Shown here piece after piece: positions 7,209 to 14,821 of a stretch of DNA of 64,000 bases (the first letter of the stretch is position 1; each line of letters starts with the position of its first letter). The notes under the pieces were generated by a model, which was not told the origin of the DNA, ran no database searches, and worked only from the letters and a program-made list of their open reading frames with translations. The position numbers were made by a program, and so were the translations under genes. The stretch spans positions 8,610 through 72,609 of the forward strand of contig DCLA01000102.1 of NCBI GenBank assembly GCA_002320815.1. Direction: 5' to 3'. Source of the stretch: Myxococcales bacterium UBA1660. Its GTDB lineage: Bacteria > Myxococcota_A > Polyangia > Polyangiales > Houyiibacteriaceae.

Positions 7209-7964
7209 TCAGAGGGGTAGGGCGGCGGAGGCGTCGATGCTGGCGTCGATGGCTTCGCGCAGGACGAGGTTCAGGTCGCTGACGTCGGCGCGGGCGCGGA
7301 TGTCGGCGGTGTGGCCGCGCATGGTGCTGTCGGAGACGCTCAGGGACCGGGCGGCCTGGGTGGCGTTGAAGGTGTCCATCAGGGCGCGGAGGGCGGCGTG
7401 TTGGGCGGGGGTCAGGTCCAGGCGGTCCGAGAGGGTGGTGGCGCCGATCATCTTGGTCAGGCGGATGCGGGCGCTGGGGGTGCGCTTCCATCGCTGGGCG
7501 GTGGTCTGGGTGCCCCAGGCTTCGTGATGGGCCTGGTGGCGGGCGCTGCCGTCGTCGGAGCAGACGACGGCGCCGGCCTCGAGGAGGGCGTGCACGCTCT
7601 GGAGGTCGGCGCGGCGTATGTCCACGACGAGGCGCAGGACGTGGGGGCGCGGGTGCAGCGCCTGGAGTAGGGCGGCGACGTAGGCGTGGCGACTACTCTG
7701 GACGAGGCTGGCGCTGAGGGCGGTGGCCACGTGGACCGGGCGGGCGGCGCGGCCGACGCGGGCGGCGAGGCGGTCGACGCTGCCGACCATCTCGATGCGG
7801 CCCATGGCCGGGCCGCTCTCCGTCTCCCAGGCGTGGCGCCGCTTTCCTCCGCGCTCGAGCACGACCAGGGGCTGGTCGAGCCGCAGGTGGATCCCGGACG
7901 GAGGCTCGGCTTCGAATCGCTCTTCGCGCGTCATGTCGCGCGGGATTTCGGACGGCGAGGTCAT
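7209..7964 (-). CDS. Transcriptional regulator with LuxR-like C-terminal HTH
   Basis: The last ~65 residues look like a GerE/LuxR helix-turn-helix: Leu-Thr-Pro-Ala-Gln-His-Ala-Ala-Leu-Arg-Ala-Leu, then Ala-Ala-Arg-Ser-Leu-Ser-Val-Ser-Asp-Ser-Thr-Met-Arg-Gly-His. In the usual wHTH pattern the residues before His are Ser-x-x-Thr-Val, so the fit is good though not perfect. The N-terminal ~180 residues match no receiver, PAS or autoinducer-binding domain that I recognise. There is no signal peptide or membrane segment. ATG at 7964 is used; ATG 7934 is the alternative. It is transcribed away from the TonB receptor locus, and a link to that locus is only a guess. Confidence 0.6.
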   Translation of the reverse strand: MTSPSEIPRDMTREERFEAEPPSGIHLRLDQPLVVLERGGKRRHAWETESGPAMGRIEMVGSVDRLAARVGRAARPVHVATALSASLVQSSRHAYVAALLQALHPRPHVLRLVVDIRRADLQSVHALLEAGAVVCSDDGSARHQAHHEAWGTQTTAQRWKRTPSARIRLTKMIGATTLSDRLDLTPAQHAALRALMDTFNATQAARSLSVSDSTMRGHTADIRARADVSDLNLVLREAIDASIDASAALPL

Positions 7965-8311
7965 CAGTTGCGTGTGGACTGCGATTACCCACGCTGGGTG
8001 GACTCGCGGTGGGGGTCGCCCGGATGGTGACGCGAGTCCCCCCAGGCTTATCCCGACGTCGTCGCCTCATCGAGCAATATTCCATGGGCTCCGGCCGGGG
8101 CATCTCCCCTCCCTGGGTGAGGGGGGCGTTCGTTTGTCGTGAATCACGGGCGATCCGCGGGGGCTCGCTTGTGTGACGATCGTGTGACGTCGCCGGGCAC
8201 CGGTTCTCGCCCCCACGGGGGCCGGGTTCCAGGTGCCCCTGGGGGCTGGTTCGAAGCGCCGCGGGGTCGGGTGTTGCGCGGGCGGGATTTCATGTCAGCC
8301 TGGGCTCTGAC
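7965..8311. other. Upstream region of the TonB receptor gene
   Basis: No gene is seen. Two features stand out. GTGTGACG occurs twice as a direct repeat at 8171-8178 and 8182-8189, 11 bp apart, about one helical turn, as expected for a dimeric or cooperative regulator. GCCCCCA at 8209-8215 pairs with TGGGGGC at 8240-8246, with further internal GC pairing, making a stable hairpin in the likely leader. The Fur-box match follows at 8312. Confidence 0.5.
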
Positions 8312-8330
8312 GATAATGAAAGTAATTTTC
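8312..8330 (+). promoter_or_regulatory. Candidate Fur box
   Basis: GATAATGAAAGTAATTTTC matches the 19-bp Fur consensus GATAATGATAATCATTATC at 15 of 19 positions, within a short AT-rich island in very GC-rich DNA. It contains the inverted repeat TGAAA/TTTCA. It overlaps the ATG at 8316, so repressor binding would cover the start of the gene; this is unusual but fits a very short leader. The iron-uptake character of the five genes behind it supports the call. Confidence 0.65.
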
Positions 8331-11012
8331 AATTTCGTTTGGGTCGCCGTGTTGGTCGCGGCGCTGCCGGCCAGCGCGCAGGACGTGGGCGAGCCGCCGG
8401 CGTCGACGGAGCCCGGCGCGGTCACCGACGACGAGGGTGAGGGCGACTCGGGGACGGCGGCCGACGAGGACGGTGCGCACGATGATCCGTCCGACGAGAG
8501 TGCGGTCGACGAAGGGGCGGCCGACGAGGCGGCGGTGGTACCGCCGCGGGTGCTCGCGATGGCGGAGCCGGTGCGGCCGCCGGAGGGGGGCGACGCCGAG
8601 GTGCGGGTGCTGCTGCGCATCACGGTGGGCGTCGAGGGTCAGGTGACCGACGCCGAGGTGCTGGAGAGCGGCGGGCCAGGGTTCGACGCGGCGGTGCTCG
8701 AGGCGGTCCGTGCGGCGCGCTTCGAGCCGGCGCGGCGCGGCGACCAGGCGATCCCGGTGCGGCTGCCCTACCAGTACGTCTTCCCTGCGCGGGTGACCGG
8801 CGAAGCGCCCGGCGGCGTGACGCCGAGGTCGAGTGGGGTGGCCGGCGTCGACCCCGACGCGGTCACCGACGCCGACGACGACGCGCTCACCGGCGCCGAG
8901 CCCGGCGTGCTCGCCGATGCAGAAGACGCGGTCACCGGCGCCGACCCGGACACCACCGAGGACGATGCGCTCGACGACGCGCCCGCGTTTGGCGCCGAGG
9001 GGTCGGTGCGCTCGGCGGCGGAAGAGCGCCGGCATTCGGCCGAGGCGGTCGACGTGGTGGACCTGGACGACGCGCAGACGCGGACGGCGGACCTGGGCGA
9101 GGTGCTGGCGCGTACCGACGGGGTGACGGTGCGACGCTCGGGCGGGCTGGGCAGCGCGGAGCGGGTGTCGCTGGTGGGCCTGGAGGGGCGCCAGATCCGC
9201 TACTTCCTGGACGGCATCCCGCTGCGCTACATGGGCTTCGCCTCCGGGTTGGCCAACATCCCGGTGGGCCTGGTGGACCGCATCGAGATCTTCCGCGGGG
9301 TGGTGCCCATCCGCTACGGCGCGGACGCGGTCGGCGGCGCCATCGATCTGGTGAGCGACCCGGTGCGGCGCAGCGGGGCGAGCTTCTCGTACCAAGCGGG
9401 CTCCTTCGCGACCCATCGGCTCTCGGGGAGCGGCGAGGTGCTCCACCCGGAGACCGGGCTCTTCCTGCGCGCGGCGGCCTACCTGGACTCGGCGGAGAAC
9501 GACTACGACGTGGACGTGGAGGTGGCCAACGCCTCCGGTCGCCGCGAGCCGCGCACGGTGGACCTCTTCAACGCCGACTACCGCGCCTACGGCGGGCTCC
9601 TCGAGCTCGGCGTCGCCGACCGGCCCGGCGCGCGCCTGGCGTCTATCCGGGTCTTCGGGACCCGCTACGAGCGCGGCGTGCCCCACGACATCGCGATGAA
9701 CATCCCCTACGGGGACGTCCGCTACGGGCAGGACGACGTGGGCTTCGTGGCCCGCTACGAGAACGACTTCCTCCGGGACCGGCTGACCCTGGCCCTGGCG
9801 GCCGGGTTCGTGACCCACCGGATCAGCTTCCGCGACGAGGGCACCTGCCGCTGGAACTGGCTGGAGCAGTGTGTCCGCGAGCTCGACCCGCCGGGCGAGA
9901 TGGGCGGCATCGTGGCCGGCGGCCGGCACCTGCGCACCGCCGAGCGCAGCACCTACGCGCGTGCCAACCTCACCTATCGCCCGGCGGAGCACCACGCGCT
10001 CACGCTCTCCATCAGCCCGGACTTCGACTTCCGTGAGACCGAGGGCGCCACCGTGGCCACCGGGTTGCTCACCGGGACCTCCACCCGCGAGATGGTGGTC
10101 GCCGGGCTCGCGTGGGACCTGCGCTTCGCCGAGCGCTTCGAGAACTCGCTCTTCGTGAAGGGCTACTGGCAGCGGCTCACCGCCGACGAGCTCAACGGGA
10201 TGGGCGTGGTGACCCACGTGGCCGACGAGGCCGCGCCCGGCGTCGGCGATTCGCTGCGGGTGGACCTCGGCCGCGACGTGTACCTCAAGGCCTCCTACGA
10301 GTGGGCCACGCGGATGCCCGCCAGCGACGAGTACTTCGGCGACGGCATCCGCACGGTGCCCAGCTTCCAGCTGGTGCCCGAGCGGAGCCACAACGTGAAC
10401 CTGGCGCTGAACGCGCGCACCGAGCACGCGCGCTTCGGCGAGCTGCGCACCGACGTGGCCCTCTTCGCGCGACACATCCGCGACCTGCTCTGGCGCACCG
10501 CGAGCGACGAGTCCTTCCAGTTCGAGAACATCGGGAACGTCCGCTCTCTCGGGGCGACGCTGAAGTTGGCCTACGTGTCGCCCGGCGACTGGGTCACGGT
10601 CCGCGGCACGGCGACCTACCTGGACTCGCGCAACGTCTCCACCACCGACCGCTTTGCGGACGTGAACGGCGACCGGGTGCCCAACCGGCCCTACCTCGAG
10701 GGCTCGTCCGAGGTGGCCGTGGGGGTGTCCGACTTCTTCGCCGACCACGACCGGATCACCGGGCTCTGGGGCTTCCGCTACACCCATTCGTTCTTCCTCG
10801 GCTACGAGAGCCGCGGCGGCGCGGGCACCCAGATCACCGTCCCCGACCAGTTCGTGATGTACGCGGCGCTCCGCTACGCGATCACCCGCCGGCCGCGCTC
10901 CCTCTCCGCGACGATCGAGGTCCAGAACCTCGCCGACGCCGCGGTCTTCGACTTCTACGGCGTGCAGCGCCCCGGGCGCGCGGTCTACGCGAAGCTCGCC
11001 GTCGATCTCTGA
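8316..11012 (+). CDS. TonB-dependent outer-membrane receptor with N-terminal TonB C-domain
   Basis: The ATG at 8316 gives a clean 22-residue Sec signal ending Ala-Ser-Ala-Gln; ATG 8292 would add eight residues. Residues about 78-158 form a TonB C-terminal-type domain (Val-Arg-Val-Leu-Leu-Arg-Ile-Thr-Val, Gly-Pro-Gly-Phe-Asp-Ala-Ala-Val, Arg-Phe-Glu-Pro-Ala). An acidic Asp/Ala linker spans 160-235. A plug (240-350, with Tyr-Phe-Leu-Asp-Gly-Ile-Pro-Leu and Ile-Glu-Ile-Phe-Arg-Gly) and a beta-barrel follow to residue 898. Transport of a ferric siderophore is likely from the Fur box and the downstream PepSY set. A receptor carrying its own TonB-like domain suggests self-coupling or binding to a partner TonB. 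Confidence 0.9.
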   Translation: MKVIFNFVWVAVLVAALPASAQDVGEPPASTEPGAVTDDEGEGDSGTAADEDGAHDDPSDESAVDEGAADEAAVVPPRVLAMAEPVRPPEGGDAEVRVLLRITVGVEGQVTDAEVLESGGPGFDAAVLEAVRAARFEPARRGDQAIPVRLPYQYVFPARVTGEAPGGVTPRSSGVAGVDPDAVTDADDDALTGAEPGVLADAEDAVTGADPDTTEDDALDDAPAFGAEGSVRSAAEERRHSAEAVDVVDLDDAQTRTADLGEVLARTDGVTVRRSGGLGSAERVSLVGLEGRQIRYFLDGIPLRYMGFASGLANIPVGLVDRIEIFRGVVPIRYGADAVGGAIDLVSDPVRRSGASFSYQAGSFATHRLSGSGEVLHPETGLFLRAAAYLDSAENDYDVDVEVANASGRREPRTVDLFNADYRAYGGLLELGVADRPGARLASIRVFGTRYERGVPHDIAMNIPYGDVRYGQDDVGFVARYENDFLRDRLTLALAAGFVTHRISFRDEGTCRWNWLEQCVRELDPPGEMGGIVAGGRHLRTAERSTYARANLTYRPAEHHALTLSISPDFDFRETEGATVATGLLTGTSTREMVVAGLAWDLRFAERFENSLFVKGYWQRLTADELNGMGVVTHVADEAAPGVGDSLRVDLGRDVYLKASYEWATRMPASDEYFGDGIRTVPSFQLVPERSHNVNLALNARTEHARFGELRTDVALFARHIRDLLWRTASDESFQFENIGNVRSLGATLKLAYVSPGDWVTVRGTATYLDSRNVSTTDRFADVNGDRVPNRPYLEGSSEVAVGVSDFFADHDRITGLWGFRYTHSFFLGYESRGGAGTQITVPDQFVMYAALRYAITRRPRSLSATIEVQNLADAAVFDFYGVQRPGRAVYAKLAVDL

Positions 11013-11048
11013 ACCCCCCTTGGCTCGAGTACTCAGGAGACCCAACCG

Positions 11049-12383
11049 ATGCGAACCGACCCCATGCGAGTGTTTCTCGCGATCTTTGCCGCACTGACCT
11101 TTGCCGCTGGCTGCGGCGACGACGACGGCGACACCACCGACCCCGGTGACGACCTGCCCGGGACCGACCTGGGCGTCACCGATGACGCGGGCGGCGAGGA
11201 CCCCGATGGCGGTCCTGTGCCGGAGACCATCGACCGCTACATCGCCACCGTCTACGACACCGACAGCGAGATCACCTACCTGGCCGAGCTCGACGCGCTC
11301 ACCGGGACCGCGGACTTCACCGGGACCCAGGTGGTTGGCTCCACCATCGCGGTGGGCTTCGGCGACGACCCCTACGTGTATATCGGGTCCAGCGCGTCCT
11401 CGACCATCGGGCGCTACGAGTTCACCGTCGACGGCATGGTCCTCGACGAGGAGATCGACCTCCTCAACGAGGGCACCACCGCGACCAGCGGATACCAGTC
11501 GCACCTGATCCTCGTGGACCGCACCAAGGCCTACTACATCGACGTGCCCAACAACCAGCTGGTCATCTGGAACCCCACCGAGATGACCATCACCGGCAGC
11601 GAGGACTTCTCCGCGCCCATCGCCATGGCGGACATGCGCAGCGGCATCGGTGGCTTCCCGGTCCAGGTGGGCACCAAGCTCTTCTACGGCGTGGGCTGGC
11701 TGGACGCGACGACCCTCGAGGTCGTCGGCGGCGCCGCGGTGCTGGTCATCGACACCACCGACGACACCGCCGAGCTGGTGCGCGACCCGGCGCAGCGCTG
11801 TGGCTACTCCTTCTCCGTGGCCGAGGGCACCGACGGCCTCTACGTGGCCACCGAGGCCTACGGCGCGGCCTCCCACGCGCTCGGCGACTCGGAGTTCGAG
11901 CCCTGCATGGTGCGCTTCGATCCCGAGGCGGAGACCTTCGACGCGAGCTACGAGCAGGATCTGACCGCGCTGGTCGACGGCGCCCCCGCGGGCACCATCG
12001 TGCCCGGCCCCGCCGCCGGACAGGCCTACCTGCGGGTGCTCGACGAGAGCGCGCTGCCCTGCACGCTGGCCCAGTGGTCCATGGGCGACGCCTCCTGCCC
12101 CGCCGGCGGCGGCGGGCCCCGGGCGCGCCTGATGAGCATCCAGCCGGCGTGGAAGTGGTTCGAGCTCACCCTGGGTGACGAGGCCGCGGCCACCGAGATG
12201 CCCGAGGCCGCGCTGACCTCCGGCGCCACCCTGGGCATCCAGACGGGCACCGAGGTCCTGGTGCCGGAGTTCGCCGACTCGACCACCGACATCCGGGACT
12301 TCACCGGCAACACCTACGGCGACATCGTGGTCGAGAGCCCGGGCACCATCCGCTCGGTGATCCACGTCAGCCGCACCGAGTGA
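11049..12383 (+). CDS. Lipoprotein of the siderophore locus, MxcI-like by position
   Basis: A good Shine-Dalgarno (AGGAG, nine bases upstream) supports ATG 11049. The signal ends Phe-Ala-Ala-Gly-Cys and the mature start is Cys-Gly-Asp-Asp-Asp-Gly, followed by a Thr/Asp/Gly linker. The body (about 380 residues) repeats short segments such as Val-Tyr-Ile-Gly-Ser, Tyr-Tyr-Ile-Asp-Val-Pro-Asn-Asn-Gln-Leu and Leu-Tyr-Val-Ala-Thr, consistent with a beta-propeller. Lipoproteins of this kind sit next to TonB receptors in myxobacterial siderophore loci. It probably helps capture or process the iron chelate at the outer membrane. The name MxcI-like is a recollection of gene order, not a sequence match. 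Confidence 0.7.
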   Translation: MRTDPMRVFLAIFAALTFAAGCGDDDGDTTDPGDDLPGTDLGVTDDAGGEDPDGGPVPETIDRYIATVYDTDSEITYLAELDALTGTADFTGTQVVGSTIAVGFGDDPYVYIGSSASSTIGRYEFTVDGMVLDEEIDLLNEGTTATSGYQSHLILVDRTKAYYIDVPNNQLVIWNPTEMTITGSEDFSAPIAMADMRSGIGGFPVQVGTKLFYGVGWLDATTLEVVGGAAVLVIDTTDDTAELVRDPAQRCGYSFSVAEGTDGLYVATEAYGAASHALGDSEFEPCMVRFDPEAETFDASYEQDLTALVDGAPAGTIVPGPAAGQAYLRVLDESALPCTLAQWSMGDASCPAGGGGPRARLMSIQPAWKWFELTLGDEAAATEMPEAALTSGATLGIQTGTEVLVPEFADSTTDIRDFTGNTYGDIVVESPGTIRSVIHVSRTE

Positions 12384-12387
12384 CCCC

Positions 12388-12468
12388 TCGAGCGCGCGCG
12401 GCTTCGGTCGCGCGCGCTCGACCGCTGGTCTCTCCGTCGGCGCGCCGGCGGGGAGACGAGCGGTCGAG
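12388..12468 (+). promoter_or_regulatory. Two overlapping, mutually exclusive hairpins
   Basis: A perfect 13-bp stem pairs TCGAGCGCGCGCG (12388-12400) with 12409-12421 around a GCTTCGGT loop. A second perfect 11-bp stem pairs GCTCGACCGCT (12416-12426) with 12459-12469, with inner GTCTC/GAGAC pairing. The 3' arm of the first shares six bases with the 5' arm of the second, so both cannot form fully at once. It lies between the lipoprotein gene and the small membrane protein genes and could reduce or switch readthrough. No U-tract follows either stem. Confidence 0.5.
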
Positions 12469-12507
12469 CCCCTCGCTCCCCCGTCTCTCGCGCTCCTGCG
12501 CCGCCGG

Positions 12508-12792
12508 ATGCCCATGAACTACCTCGTCCTCCTCGGTCTCCTCGTCGCCGTCCTCGGCTGCGTGGGGATCTACCTGAGCTCCCCGCGGCAGCGCTGGCTG
12601 CGCACCCCCTTGCCCGCGCGGAGCGCGCGCGGCTCCGGTTTCGCGCTGCTGGTGGGGGCCTGGTCCCTCTGGGCGCTGGAGCTGCATCCGCTCACCGCGA
12701 CCTACGTGCTCCTGACCACGGTGATGGCGCACTTCGTGGTGCTCCCCTACCTGGGCGCCTATGTGGCCCTGCGGCGGGAGGGCGCGCGATGA
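12508..12792 (+). CDS. Small membrane protein of the iron-uptake locus (DUF3325-like)
   Basis: The 94 residues contain three hydrophobic segments (about 5-24, 42-60, 65-85). Size and position, just before another small membrane protein and a PepSY protein, match the DUF3325 component of siderophore reduction/uptake operons in Gram-negative bacteria. The stop overlaps the next start (ATGA at 12789-12792), so the genes are translationally coupled. Sequence similarity to DUF3325 is weak by eye; the call leans on context. Confidence 0.6.
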   Translation: MPMNYLVLLGLLVAVLGCVGIYLSSPRQRWLRTPLPARSARGSGFALLVGAWSLWALELHPLTATYVLLTTVMAHFVVLPYLGAYVALRREGAR

Positions 12793-13199
12793 AAGCCGCG
12801 ACGAACGAAGTGGGCGGGCAGGCCACGCCGGGGACACAGGCCACGCCGGGTACCGAGACCGCGCCGGGGACGAAGCCCGCGCCGCGCCCCCGAGAGGCCC
12901 GGGCGAAGAGTGCGCCGGCCTCCAAGCGGGCCGCGTCGCGGCACTGGGTCAGCAAGACGCTGGCCGGCGCGCTCCTGGGGTTGGTGCTGGCGCTGGGCGT
13001 CAGCGGGGTGGTCGCCGAGCTCGCCGGCGCGGTGCCCCTGGTCATCCGGGCCCAGCTGGTCATGTGGTTGGTGGTGCCCGTGTGGCTGACGGTCTTCGCC
13101 AGCGTCTATTTCTTCCGCACCGGCGCGCGCGCCTGGGTCGGGCTGGGCGCCGCGAGCGCGCTGGTCCACGGCCTCTTCTTCGCGCTCCGGGCGCTCTGA
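12789..13199 (+). CDS. Small membrane protein of the iron-uptake locus (DUF3649-like)
   Basis: The first ~45 residues are a Thr/Pro/Ala-rich hydrophilic tail with repeated Ala-Thr-Pro-Gly-Thr units, unusual for the family. Three membrane segments follow (about 55-75, 78-98, 112-134). The pattern Ser-Lys-Thr-Leu-Ala-Gly-Ala-Leu-Leu-Gly near the first segment and the order DUF3325 - DUF3649 - PepSY fit an inner-membrane helper of ferric-siderophore reduction. It overlaps the upstream gene by four bases, and the PepSY gene begins 8 bp after its stop. Confidence 0.6.
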   Translation: MKAATNEVGGQATPGTQATPGTETAPGTKPAPRPREARAKSAPASKRAASRHWVSKTLAGALLGLVLALGVSGVVAELAGAVPLVIRAQLVMWLVVPVWLTVFASVYFFRTGARAWVGLGAASALVHGLFFALRAL

Positions 13200-13207
13200 G
13201 GTCGCCG

Positions 13208-14821
13208 ATGCGCGCCGAATCGATCCGTACCTACAAGGTCCTGCACACCTGGGTGGGCATCGTCAGCGGGATGGGGCTCTTCATCGCCTTCTTCGCCGGG
13301 GCGCTGACCATGTTCGAAGAGCCCATCACCCGCTGGGCCACGCCGCCGGGGAGCGCGCCGATGGTCCCCCTCGCCGAGACCGAGGCGCTGGTGGTGGACA
13401 CCCTGGCCGCGCGGCCCGACGCGGCCCGGGACTTCACGGTGCACCTCGAGCCCACCGAGGCCGAGCCCGGCCGACTCACCTGGCACGTGCGCCCGGAGGG
13501 CGCCGGCGAGCACGCCGAGACCGGCGGTGAGCACTACTACGCTACCCGCGACGCCAGCGGCGCGCTGGTGGTCGAGGAGCACCACCCGGCCACGGTGGGC
13601 TCGGTGATCGACACCCTGCATCGGGTGGTGGGGCTTCCCGTCGACGGGGATCCCACCCGGGCGGTGATGGGGATCCTGGCGATCCTGTATGCGCTGGCCC
13701 TGTTCTCGGGCGTGGTGATCATCGTGCCCTCGCTGGTGCGCGACCTCTTCGCGCTGCGCACCGGCAAGAACCTGAAGCGCATGTGGATGGACGCGCACAA
13801 CGCGGTGGGCGTGCTCAGCCTGCCCTTCCACGTGGTCATCGCCTGCACGGCGGTGACCTTCGCCTACCACGACGTGATCTACCTCGCTCAGGACGCGCTG
13901 GTGCACGAGGGCGAGCTGGCCACCGCCTTCCGGCCGCCGCCGCCGCCCGAGGGCACGCCGAGGGAGCGGGATCCCGCGGAGCTGCTCTCGCCCGCGGCGA
14001 TCGTGGCCGTCGTTCAGGAGACCGCGCCGAGCTTCGCCATCGAGTCGCTACAGTACATCGGGGTCACCGGGCCCCGGGCGATGGTGAGGGTGTGGGGCAA
14101 GGACCCGGCGGCCATCTCCCCGCGGGCGCCCGGGGGCTTCGCGGTGGTGGATCCCTACGCCGGGCGGGTGGTGAACACCGCCTTCATGCCCGGCGCGCAG
14201 TCGCCGCCGAATCTGGTGGTCAGCAGCTTCTTCGCCCTGCACATGGGCGCCTTCGGCGGCGCGCTGATCCGCTGGGTGTACTTCGTCCTGGGGCTCGCCG
14301 GGGCCTGGCTCTTCTACACCGGCAACCTGCTCTGGGTGGAGTCCCGGCGCCGCAAGGCCCGGGGCGCGGGCCAGCCCGATCAACCCCGGGCGGTGCGCGC
14401 CATGGCCGCGGCCACGGTGGGGGTCTGCGTCGGTAGCGTGGCCGGCCTCGCCGGCGCCATCGCGGCCAGCAAGCTCTTCGCCGGAGCGCTCGACCCGCTG
14501 CTGGCCTACTACGGCGTGTTCTTCGTCGCGCTGGGCTGGGCCTTCGCGGTCGGCGGCGCCCGGGCGTCGGTGCACCTGCTGGGGCTGGCCGCGCTGCTGG
14601 CCTTCGCCATCCCGCTGGGCTCGCTGGTCGGTTGGCTCGCGCCGGGCAGCGGGCTCTGGGCCCACCCCGCGACCTGGGGGGTGGACCTCGGCGCCCTGGC
14701 GCTCGGCGGCGCGTTCGTGGCCATGGCCCGCGCCACCGCCCGGCGCGCGCGGGACGGCGCGCCGGACAGCGTGTGGGCGCTGCCGGCCCGGGGACCGGCG
14801 CCCGCCGAGGTGGCTCAGTAG
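13208..14821 (+). CDS. PepSY-associated transmembrane protein (ferrisiderophore reductase type)
   Basis: ATG 13208. The protein (537 residues) begins Tyr-Lys-Val-Leu-His-Thr-Trp-Val-Gly-Ile-Val-Ser-Gly, the PepSY_TM opening with its conserved His, then a membrane helix with Phe-Glu-Glu-Pro-Ile. A large periplasmic loop carries PepSY-like sequence. Further helices hold His residues (Asp-Ala-His-Asn-Ala-Val-Gly, Leu-Pro-Phe-His, Leu-His-Met-Gly-Ala-Phe-Gly), candidates for heme binding. Four additional C-terminal helices extend it beyond the minimal family. It closes the iron operon that starts at 8316, and probably reduces Fe(III)-siderophore at the inner membrane. Confidence 0.85.
   Translation: MRAESIRTYKVLHTWVGIVSGMGLFIAFFAGALTMFEEPITRWATPPGSAPMVPLAETEALVVDTLAARPDAARDFTVHLEPTEAEPGRLTWHVRPEGAGEHAETGGEHYYATRDASGALVVEEHHPATVGSVIDTLHRVVGLPVDGDPTRAVMGILAILYALALFSGVVIIVPSLVRDLFALRTGKNLKRMWMDAHNAVGVLSLPFHVVIACTAVTFAYHDVIYLAQDALVHEGELATAFRPPPPPEGTPRERDPAELLSPAAIVAVVQETAPSFAIESLQYIGVTGPRAMVRVWGKDPAAISPRAPGGFAVVDPYAGRVVNTAFMPGAQSPPNLVVSSFFALHMGAFGGALIRWVYFVLGLAGAWLFYTGNLLWVESRRRKARGAGQPDQPRAVRAMAAATVGVCVGSVAGLAGAIAASKLFAGALDPLLAYYGVFFVALGWAFAVGGARASVHLLGLAALLAFAIPLGSLVGWLAPGSGLWAHPATWGVDLGALALGGAFVAMARATARRARDGAPDSVWALPARGPAPAEVAQ

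Noticed and set aside
8295..12515. Very long minus-strand open frame (about 1400 codons) opposite the TonB receptor locus
   Set aside because: It is a by-product of high GC and third-position bias on the other strand; its His/Arg/Gly/Val-rich translation shows no domain, and the plus strand has clear genes with signals and motifs.
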